Both the position numbers and the translations under genes were made by a program. From DATBSL01 sp964561785 (lineage in GTDB: Bacteria > Acidobacteriota > Vicinamibacteria > Fen-336), in contig CAZLRF010000024.1 in NCBI GenBank assembly GCA_964561785.1, positions 1-64,000 of the forward strand: a stretch of DNA of 64,000 nt, in the 5' to 3' direction. Below are positions 57,697 to 64,000 of the stretch, in pieces; position 1 is the stretch's first letter; each line of letters opens with the position of its first letter. The notes below the pieces were generated by a model that made no database searches, was not told the origin of the DNA, and saw only the letters and a list, made by a program, of their open reading frames with translations.

Positions 57697-59088
57697 CTAG
57701 TCCACTCTGCCGTACGGTGCACCGAAGCTGCCACGAGCCGCACATGTCCGCCCGGGCTTCGGGGCGGGGCGATTACCCTGGCTCAGGTTGCATGCAGCCC
57801 CCTCACACCTGAGATTCTCGTCTGAAAGGTCACCGCCGCGCGAGCGGGCCTTCTTGTGCCCCGTGTGGATGTTGGCGGGGTTTCTGGATTCCTGCCCGCA
57901 CGTGGCACGCTGCCAAGAGCCGTCCGCCCGCTGGTCGCGCTCCAGGATGTGTCGTCGAGTCTTGGCGTCGACCCTCTTCCCCGCGGTTGGCGACGTCGCA
58001 GGGATGGCGTCGCTTGCCTTCGCCGCGTCGACAACCCTGTCCGCCGCCTTCGCTGCGTCGCCCGCCTTGTCGATGTTCTGGACGACGTCGACCGCCTTGT
58101 CGACCGCCTGGACGCCCTTGATGATGGCCCCCGCGCCGCCGGGTACGAACGGCACCGCCGCAGCGGCCGAGTCGACGACGACGCCGACGGCGTCGAGCAC
58201 GGCCGCGCCCGCGTTGCCGGCCTTCACGTTGCTGACGAGTGACGCGACTCCCATCGCGACGTTGGCCGCGTCCCACAGCGTCTCCGCCGCCTCGCCGTCC
58301 GGGTCCACGTACCGCAGCGGGTTGTTGAGGGTGTAGCTGTAGCCGTTCCAGGACTGCGGCTCGAGCAGCCGGCTCCCCGCGTTCTCGGGGTCCGCACCGG
58401 TGAAGCGTCCCTGCGCGCCGGCGTAGTAGCGCGCGCCGAAGTAGTCGAGGCCGCTCTCGCGGTCGCGCTCCTTGCCGGTGAAGCGGTGGCGCAGGGGGTC
58501 GGGCGAGGCGTAGTCGGCGAGGGCCGCCCGCGCGCCGATCGTCGGCGGGATCTCCTCGCCGAAGGGGAGGTAGTCGTGGCGGGAGACGACGCGGCCCGCG
58601 TCGTCGGTGGCGATGCGGACGCTGCCGAGCGGGTCGGCGGTCAGGTAGTGGGCGCCGGTGGCCGGCGGGGTGGTGTCGGAGTACTCGGCGGCGAGGCGGG
58701 AGAGGGCGTCGTAGACGAAGACGGTCCGGCTCGACGGGCCGGCCGCGAGGACACGCCGGCCCTCGCCATCGTAGGCGTAGGCCGTGGCGAGGACCTCGCC
58801 GTCCAGGGAGACGCCCGCGGCGAAGGCGGTCTGGCGGTTCTCGGCGTCGTAGGTGATGGCCCGGCCGAGGGGGTCGGCGGTCTGGTTGCCGGAGGGGTCG
58901 TAGGTGGTCGAGCCCACCAGGAGGCGGTTGGTCTGGGGGTCGACGTGGGCCTCCAGGCTGTCCGCGGAGTGGGCGGGCTGGGGGACGTAGCCGGTGACGA
59001 CGCGGTTGCCCCAGCGGTCGTAGCGATAGGTCTGGGAGAAGGCGCCGGGCTCGCTCGCCGAGGTGAGCCGGCTCGTGCTTGGCTTCGG
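57697..59088 (-). CDS. 5'-truncated Rhs core with HNH-type nuclease tip (orphan Rhs-CT)
   Basis: The open frame has no proper 5' end; a TAA lies at 59089-59091 and the first usable start is GTG 58917. Rhs/YD repeats are clear (YRYDRWGNRVVTGY, TYDPSGNQTADPLGRAITYD) up to the core end: DYFGARYYAGAQGRFTGADP and NNPLRYVDPDGE (the PLxxxDPxG border, ~58320). Then come a hydrophobic Ala/Val-rich linker and a tip of about 90 residues (HILERDQ, then HTGHKKARSRGGDLSDENL and CEGAACNL) with the His/Asn/Cys pattern of an HNH nuclease. This is a detached toxin tip rather than a full Rhs. Tip GC is lower than the core. Confidence 0.75.
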   Translation of the reverse strand, partial: PKPSTSRLTSASEPGAFSQTYRYDRWGNRVVTGYVPQPAHSADSLEAHVDPQTNRLLVGSTTYDPSGNQTADPLGRAITYDAENRQTAFAAGVSLDGEVLATAYAYDGEGRRVLAAGPSSRTVFVYDALSRLAAEYSDTTPPATGAHYLTADPLGSVRIATDDAGRVVSRHDYLPFGEEIPPTIGARAALADYASPDPLRHRFTGKERDRESGLDYFGARYYAGAQGRFTGADPENAGSRLLEPQSWNGYSYTLNNPLRYVDPDGEAAETLWDAANVAMGVASLVSNVKAGNAGAAVLDAVGVVVDSAAAAVPFVPGGAGAIIKGVQAVDKAVDVVQNIDKAGDAAKAADRVVDAAKASDAIPATSPTAGKRVDAKTRRHILERDQRADGSWQRATCGQESRNPANIHTGHKKARSRGGDLSDENLRCEGAACNLSQGNRPAPKPGRTCAARGSFGAPYGRVD

Positions 59089-59215
59089 TTAGGTGACCGC
59101 GAGCCCCAAGGCGCCCGGTGTGCTTCTGGCGCCCGTGAAGGAGGCTCCTCCGGCACTTCGGGATGAACGCAGCACAGACTGGACGCCGGGACGCTCGGGC
59201 CGTTATGGCGACGCT

Positions 59216-59695
59216 TCAATCCACCTTGCGGAGCGCTGCCTCCTCGTACTCCCAATAGCCCCTTCGCTCGCCCTCGGCAAGTAGGTCCTTGGCTTGCGCC
59301 AAGGCATGCGGGGGTACGTCCACAGCGACAAGGCCAGGAATATGGCTCCGCTCCGATGAGCAGGCGATGAGCTCCAGGTCCTTGCGCAGGCGGCCCACAG
59401 CGGCGTCATGCGCGTCATCGTCGAGACTCCCGCGAAAGACGACGACTCGGATGGTGCTGTGATCCGAGGCGCGGACCATCTCTTGGAACCACAGTTCGCC
59501 ATCCTCCATCTCGGCGCGAATCACGTCCCCCCAACTCACCGACCTGACGAAGAACGGAATGTTGTCGATCTCGTAGAGGTCTCCCTTGATAGGCAGGGCC
59601 CAGAGGTACTCGCTGTCCGCTGGTGGATACCCGTCCTCGTCCCGCTGGAGGCGAAACCCAACCTTCACACGGTCATCCCCCGATGCAGCCTTCAC
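59216..59695 (-). CDS. DUF4265-type protein, putative orphan immunity protein (copy B)
   Basis: 159 residues. GTG 59695 start is set by AGGAG 8 bases upstream. It contains the DUF4265 pattern SEYLWALPIKGDLYEIDNIPFF, SVSWGDVIRAE, ASDHSTIRVVVF and PGLVAVDVPPHA. It is homologous to the gene at 57207-57680. It lies upstream of the truncated Rhs gene and directly after a Calx-beta gene, with no toxin of its own, as if a former toxin tip between them was lost. Lower GC than neighbours. Confidence 0.7.
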   Translation of the reverse strand: MKAASGDDRVKVGFRLQRDEDGYPPADSEYLWALPIKGDLYEIDNIPFFVRSVSWGDVIRAEMEDGELWFQEMVRASDHSTIRVVVFRGSLDDDAHDAAVGRLRKDLELIACSSERSHIPGLVAVDVPPHALAQAKDLLAEGERRGYWEYEEAALRKVD

Positions 59696-60649
59696 GGGAG
59701 GAACTCCTGCGGGATCTTGTTTCCTTTTCGGGCGTTGCATCCAACCGGCGCGTGGGCCCGCCGCCGGGGAACGGCGGGACGGGCAGCAGCTCGTCGTCCT
59801 CGATCCACGCGTCGGCCCGCTCCGCACCCGGGCGGAGCACCGCCCCGATCGGGACGGACAGGACCAGGCGGAAGCGCTCCCACCCCTCGACGAGGGTGTC
59901 GTTCAGGATCGGCACGCGGACCTTCGCGGAGCTCCTCGAGCCGAGCAGCGTCGGATCGGTGAACGAAAGGGTGCCGCTCGTGGCGACGTAGTCCTCGCCC
60001 GCGCGGGCGGTGTCGTCCTCGGTCGCGTACTGCACGCTCACCGGACCCACCCAGCCGGAGAGCGAGACCTGGAAGACGGCGAACCCCGGCTCGCCGACCG
60101 GCGTCCAGCGCGGCGGCTCCTCGGCCCGTGTCGAAGCGACGCTCACGCTCGGAAGGTCGTCGTCCCGGATCTCGACCTCCACACGATGCCCGGCCAGGAG
60201 GACGGCGACCGGAGACGAGAGGACCACCTCGAACCGCTCCGGTCCCTCGAGGCGCGCATCGTCCACCAGAGGGACCGCGAGCTCGAAGCGCGCGCCGTCG
60301 GCCGAGCCGGCGGGCAGGTCGAGTCGGCCCGCCGCGCCGACCGCGAAGTCCTCCCCCTCGAAGGCGCTCAGCGGGCGCGCCGTCCACGTGACGCTCGCCC
60401 CCGTGGGGAGCGCCGCGCCGCCCACGGTGCGCAGCTCGGCGGCACCCGTGCAACGCCCTCGCCCTCGGAGGCGACGACGATGCCCTCCGGGGGCGCGAGC
60501 GACGCGAGCGGTCCCGTGACCGCGAGAAGGCGCGAGCCCGCGTACACGTACTCGCGCGAGGGGAGCGGCTCCTGCGCCGCAGGGGAAGCCAGCCCGCCCG
60601 CAGCGGCGAGAGCCGCGACAAAGCCCAATGGGCCGGTGAGGGATGCCAT
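59673..60649 (-). pseudogene. Exported Calx-beta domain protein with frameshift
   Basis: ATG 60649 (GGAGGG upstream) starts a signal peptide (MASLTGPLGFVAALAAAGGLA) and the stretch REYVYAGSRLLAVTG seen in related exported proteins. Near 60445-60460 the frame breaks. The rest reads in a second frame: ELRTVGGAALPTGASVTW, then two Calx-beta motifs (FEGEDFAVGAAG and GEDYVATSGTLSFTD, with VEIRDDD and AWIEDDE ends). One added or lost base restores a single protein, so a sequencing error or a real mutation is possible. Calx-beta domains bind Ca2+ and are adhesive. The 3' end overlaps DUF4265 copy B. Confidence 0.7.
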
Positions 60650-60871
60650 GCCCACCCTCCCTCCGCCTGTCGTGGCGGCGAGGAAACGACACGATCGACG
60701 AACGTGAGGGCGACTTGATAAGACACCCGCCGTGCGCGAGTCAACGACAAAGTGGACCCCCACGCACCTCGCCACGCCCGGTGTGACGCCAGCCGTCTCC
60801 GCCGGACACGGTTTGCGTGAACCAGAGCGCCACGGCCGGACCCGACTCGCCGTCGACGGCTCGCCGGACGC

Positions 60872-61489
60872 CTACGGCCTGGGCGTCGTGCCGCCCGTCG
60901 TCGGGCGGGTCGGGCCCGGAGTGCCGCCGAGGCCGCCGGGCCGGCCCATCGGCGGCCCGACCGGGCGCCCGACGACGCGCGGCTGGCCGGGGAGGAAGAC
61001 CCACTCGTTGTAGCGCGAGCGCCCGTTGAACACGCGCAGGCTCCGCTCGGTGCTCGTGCTCGCGACGCCCTGGAACCCGCCGAGCGTCTGGAGCGACTGC
61101 GAGAACGCCGAGGGCCGCGTGGTGGTGGTCGTCGTCGTGGTCGGGCTCGACCCCGAGCCCGGCGTCCCCGGCGGACCGGCCACGACCGCCTCCCCGGGCC
61201 GGATGAACCGCCAGCGGCCGTGCTTCGTCATCGGGTCCTTGTACGCCCGGCGGAGGAAGCGGCCCTTGACGAGCGCCTCGAGGGACGTCGGGAGGGCGTT
61301 GCCGTTCTTCCTCTGGTAGCGGGCGATCGCGTCCGCGATCTCTCCCCCGCGCGCGATCAGCTCCTCCTCGGCGTCGTTCTTCATGACGTAGCGCCACGAC
61401 GGCACCGCCGCCGCCAGCATGATCGACATCACTGCTACGGCGGCGAGCAGCGCCACCATCGCGTAGCCGGCCTCGGGCCCCCGCCTCAC
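60872..61489 (-). CDS. Type II/IV pseudopilin-like protein, atypical
   Basis: 205 residues. GTG 61489 overlaps the transglycosylase stop (GTGA). The prepilin motif is AGYAMVALLAAVAVMSIM (about 7-24): the Gly and hydrophobic helix are there, but residue +5, normally Glu, is Ala. That is as in GspK-type tip pseudopilins. The next part (AEEELIARGGEIADAIARYQRKNGNALPTSLEAL) is a typical pseudopilin alpha-helix. A run of eight Thr (about 115-122) and a Pro/Gly-rich tail are unusual. It is last in the secretin operon at the window's right end. Confidence 0.82.
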   Translation of the reverse strand: MRRGPEAGYAMVALLAAVAVMSIMLAAAVPSWRYVMKNDAEEELIARGGEIADAIARYQRKNGNALPTSLEALVKGRFLRRAYKDPMTKHGRWRFIRPGEAVVAGPPGTPGSGSSPTTTTTTTTRPSAFSQSLQTLGGFQGVASTSTERSLRVFNGRSRYNEWVFLPGQPRVVGRPVGPPMGRPGGLGGTPGPTRPTTGGTTPRP

Positions 61490-62142
61490 GGCGCCTTCTT
61501 CTCCTTGCCCCGCTCCTTGCCGCCCTCCTTCGCGCTCTGCCGGTACCGCTGCAGGACCTTCTTCACGTAGGCCCGCGTCTCGCGGTAGGGCGGCACGCCG
61601 CCGTGACGCTGCACCGCCCCCTCCCCCGCGTTGTAGGCGGCGAGGGCGCGGGTGAGGTCCCCGTCGTACACGGTGAGCAGCTGACCGAGGTGGCGGGAGC
61701 CCCCGTCGAGGTTCTGGGCGGGGTCGAAGGCGTCGGCGACCCCGAGCGAGCCGGCCGTGGCCGGCATGAGCTGCATCAGCCCCTGCGCCCCCTTCGGGGA
61801 GACCGCGTCGGGGCGGAAGCCCGACTCGACGGCGACCACCGCGAGGACGAGCTCCGGGGGGAGGCCGTGCCGCCGCGCCGCCTCGACGGCGAGCGCCCGC
61901 AGGTCGCTGCCCGGCGGCCCCGCCACCTCCTCGATCACCTCGTCCGGCACGAGGCCCCGCACGACGGAGGGGGGCACGCCCATCTCCCCCCCGCCCTTCA
62001 GCAGGAGCACCACCGTCCCGTTCTCCTCGCGGTGCCCCTCGAGCTTCAGCGTGAGGCCGCTCGCGAGCAGAGCGATCTCCGCCCGCGCCGGCGCGGCGAA
62101 GGCGGCGAGGGCGAGGAGGGCGGGGAGGATGGCGCGCCGCAC
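61486..62142 (-). CDS. Lytic transglycosylase, SLT type
   Basis: 218 residues. GTG 62142 start; signal peptide 1-21. The N-terminal 60 residues form a small beta region; the SLT domain covers about 80-205 with catalytic Glu in VVAVESGFRPDAVSPKGAQG and then LMQLMPATAGSLG and ALAAYNAGEGAV. It would open peptidoglycan to let a secretion or pilus channel pass, matching its place between secretin and pseudopilin genes. The tail is Lys/Glu-rich. Confidence 0.93.
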   Translation of the reverse strand: MRRAILPALLALAAFAAPARAEIALLASGLTLKLEGHREENGTVVLLLKGGGEMGVPPSVVRGLVPDEVIEEVAGPPGSDLRALAVEAARRHGLPPELVLAVVAVESGFRPDAVSPKGAQGLMQLMPATAGSLGVADAFDPAQNLDGGSRHLGQLLTVYDGDLTRALAAYNAGEGAVQRHGGVPPYRETRAYVKKVLQRYRQSAKEGGKERGKEKKAP

Positions 62143-62149
62143 CGGGACC

Positions 62150-62887
62150 TCAGTCGACGAACACCGTGACCGAGCCGCTCACCCCGGTCGCCGTGGTGGC
62201 GGTCACGGTGACCTCCTTCTGGAGGCTCCCGAGCGGCGCCCGCGTGCGCAGGGTGTCGAAGACCTGGCCGCTCGAGTCGGTGAAGAGGGTCTTGCTTCCG
62301 CTGTCGAGCGTCTCCTCCACGATCGAGCCGCCCAGAGAGAAGACGACCGGCACGTTCTGGACCGGGTTGCCGAACTCGTCGTAGACGGTCGCGGTGATCG
62401 CCGACTGCCGCGGCTGCGTGATCCGCTGCGGGCTCGCGCTGACGAGCACGCGCTTGGGCAGGGCGCTCCCGATCACGATCTGCACGCTGTCCGTGCCGTT
62501 GCCGCCCGTCGAGCCCCCGGTGCCGGTCCCGGGCGAGGCCGCGGGCTGCGGCGCCGCCCCGCCGGAGAGCGCGGTCACGGTGGCCGTCCCCGAGCGGGAG
62601 TCCGAGCTGAAGTACACCCGGGCGACACCGTTCACCGTCTTCGCGCTCTCCGGCACCTGGCCGAGGTTCGTGAAGAAGAAGACCACGCTCCCGTCGGGCA
62701 CGAACGTTCCGGCGGGCTCGACGAGGATCGCGGTCACGAGCGAGCGCCCGCCGTTCGCGGGCACGAACTCCGGGTTCGCGATCAGCGTGAGAGTCGCCCC
62801 GGGGGCCGCGGTCATCGGCACCTTCTCGCAAGTTGCCGCCGCGGCCGCCGCGAGCACCACCGTCCCGAGAAGCCTCCACTTCGACAT
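62150..62887 (-). CDS. Exported Big_1/invasin-like Ig-domain protein
   Basis: 245 residues. A hydrophobic signal (1-19) ends in AAATC, a possible lipobox with Cys20. Two Ig-like Big_1-type domains follow: one about 30-110 (ATLTLIANPEFVPANGG, VPDGSVVFFFTNLGQ), one about 140-240 (KRVLVSASPQRITQ, ITATVYDEFGNPVQNVPVVF), separated by a Gly/Thr-rich linker. GGGAGAG precedes the ATG. It sits between the secretin and transglycosylase genes, so may decorate or stabilise the channel. Confidence 0.82.
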   Translation of the reverse strand: MSKWRLLGTVVLAAAAAATCEKVPMTAAPGATLTLIANPEFVPANGGRSLVTAILVEPAGTFVPDGSVVFFFTNLGQVPESAKTVNGVARVYFSSDSRSGTATVTALSGGAAPQPAASPGTGTGGSTGGNGTDSVQIVIGSALPKRVLVSASPQRITQPRQSAITATVYDEFGNPVQNVPVVFSLGGSIVEETLDSGSKTLFTDSSGQVFDTLRTRAPLGSLQKEVTVTATTATGVSGSVTVFVD

Positions 62888-62904
62888 CGCCACTCTCCCC
62901 GTCC

Positions 62905-64000
62905 TCACGGCGCCACCACCAACCGCCCCGGGGCGGGCGGGGCCGGCCGCTCGCTGGCCCCGGCCCGGCCGAGGGCGATCGACTCGATCGCGACCGTCCC
63001 CGAGCCCGCCCTGACGCCCTTCATCGTCACCGCCACCACCGCGCCCGAGCCCGACGCCCCCGAAGAGCGCGCGAAGCGCACGCGCGCCCGGCCGGGTTGG
63101 TCGATCGACCGCTCGGCCTGGACCGGGCTGCCGTCGAGCGTGAGAAGCGACCCCGCGGCCACGTCCGTGACCTCCGCGAGGCCGGGGTCCCACACGAGGG
63201 TCAGCTCCACCGACACGAGGTCGCGCGCCCCGACCAGGACGATCGCGAGCCCGCCGGGCTGGCCGACCCGCAGCGCCACCTCCGGCGGGCTGAACAGGAC
63301 GCTCACGGGGCGCGCGTCCGGGGCCGGCGCGGGAGGCGTCGGCTCCGCCGTCCCCGGCGGGACCTCCGGGGCGGCCCCCGGCGAAGGCGCGCCCGGGGGG
63401 CCGGGGGTCGTCGCGCCCGGGACGGGCGGGCTCGGCGTGGCCGGAGTCGCTGGGGGAGGCTCCTCCCCGAACAGCGGCGGCCGCGCGCCCTCGACCCTCG
63501 GCACCTCCTGGGTGCCCACCCGCACCGGCGCGAGGTCCTCCTCGGTCACCTTGGGCGCCCGGACGACCCGCGGCGTGATCGAGATGAGCACCTCCGACTC
63601 GTCCACCGACTTCGTCCGGTTCCCGAAGAGCTTGCCGATGATCGGGATGCTGTTCATTCCGATCGCCCCTGCGAAGCTCGTCGCGTCGCGGCCCTGGAGG
63701 AGTCCGCCGATGAGGCCGGTCTCGCCGTCTCGCAGCCTCAGTACCCCGGTGACGTTGCGGCTGAAGAACGTCGGGACCAGGATCGGGTTGCTCTCGCTGC
63801 CCACGTTGCGGTCGTCGCCGAGCAGGCTGAACTCGGCCGCGAGCTCGAGCGTCACGTCGCCGCTCGCCGCCACCCGCGGCGTCAGGGCAAGGTTCACGCC
63901 CACGTTCTTGTAGGTGAAGCTGGTGGCGGGAAAGTACCCTCCCTGGGTGCCCCCGCCGGTCAGGCCGACGGTGAAGCTCGTCTGGGGGATGGGCACCTCG
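62905..64000 (-). CDS. Secretin C-terminal part with cohesin-like domain, cut by window edge
   Basis: The 5' end lies outside the window; the visible 365 residues begin with EVPIPQTSFTVG, an internal secretin stretch. The barrel continues (SFTYKNVGVNLALTPRVAA, VLRLRDGETGLIGGLLQG, IPIIGKLFG, SEVLISITPRVVR) to about residue 145. A long Pro-rich linker (~165-225) follows, then a cohesin-like or carbohydrate-binding beta domain (~230-365; VALRVGQPGGLAIVLVGARDLVSVEL) of the kind fused to secretins of type IV pilus-like systems. The first gene of the operon running to 60872. Confidence 0.85.
   Translation of the reverse strand, partial: EVPIPQTSFTVGLTGGGTQGGYFPATSFTYKNVGVNLALTPRVAASGDVTLELAAEFSLLGDDRNVGSESNPILVPTFFSRNVTGVLRLRDGETGLIGGLLQGRDATSFAGAIGMNSIPIIGKLFGNRTKSVDESEVLISITPRVVRAPKVTEEDLAPVRVGTQEVPRVEGARPPLFGEEPPPATPATPSPPVPGATTPGPPGAPSPGAAPEVPPGTAEPTPPAPAPDARPVSVLFSPPEVALRVGQPGGLAIVLVGARDLVSVELTLVWDPGLAEVTDVAAGSLLTLDGSPVQAERSIDQPGRARVRFARSSGASGSGAVVAVTMKGVRAGSGTVAIESIALGRAGASERPAPPAPGRLVVAP

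Noticed and set aside
57057..57812. A plus-strand frame of about 250 codons opposite DUF4265 copy A
   Set aside because: No ribosome site or family-like content; the minus-strand protein aligns with a second copy at 59216-59695.
61110..61150. Short GTG/GTC triplet run that might be a repeat element
   Set aside because: It is the codon run for eight Thr on the minus strand in the pseudopilin gene, not an independent repeat or CRISPR.

Overview
This 64 kb window is very GC-rich and densely packed, from a Gram-negative bacterium. It has secretins, a LolA-like carrier, lipoproteins, menaquinone made by the futalosine route and many translationally coupled genes. The gene set and the small zinc-ribbon and Calx-beta families are most like Acidobacteriota (Thermoanaerobaculia-type). 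That assignment is inference from gene content; no rRNA is present to prove it.

Left part (1-21 kb): a selenocysteine tRNA, a fasciclin protein, a CarH-like MerR/B12 regulator, a DUF2249/Crp/cNMP-GGDEF signalling group, a lipoprotein-ABC exporter operon, an aminotransferase and SDR, a YyaL-type thioredoxin protein with a LmbE-like deacetylase, initiator tRNA, a cytochrome c, a CadC-like wHTH/TPR protein, a RapA-type helicase, an FKBP lipoprotein, a broken MFS gene, MgtE and a histone-H1-like protein.

Middle part (21-48 kb): a queF-proline dehydrogenase-twin zinc dehydrogenase operon; a WYL regulator; a nucleoside salvage operon (pyrimidine phosphorylase, CNT transporter, purine phosphorylase, cytidine deaminase); an operon with YhhN, a desulfurase-like PLP enzyme and an exported methyltransferase; a GAF-PilB ATPase; a Na+ symporter facing a DUF1343/serine hydrolase/GHL10 operon that looks like cell-wall sugar scavenging; LolA plus a lipoprotein secretin; a CNNM/CBS protein; and lpd-E2-lipB.

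Right part (48-64 kb): a seven-gene minus-strand operon for menaquinone (mqnE, mqnA, mqnC, amidohydrolase, mqnP, menG, GAF sensor). It is followed by an accessory island containing a 5'-truncated Rhs gene with an HNH nuclease tip, two homologous DUF4265-type putative immunity genes and a frameshifted Calx-beta gene. The window ends in a secretion-type operon: a secretin with a cohesin-like domain (cut by the window edge), a Big_1-type protein, a lytic transglycosylase and an atypical pseudopilin.

Most operons are held together by 4-base ATGA/GTGA overlaps. Many genes carry a TANNNT -10-like hexamer within a few bases to about 30 bases of the start codon, suggesting short or absent 5' leaders.
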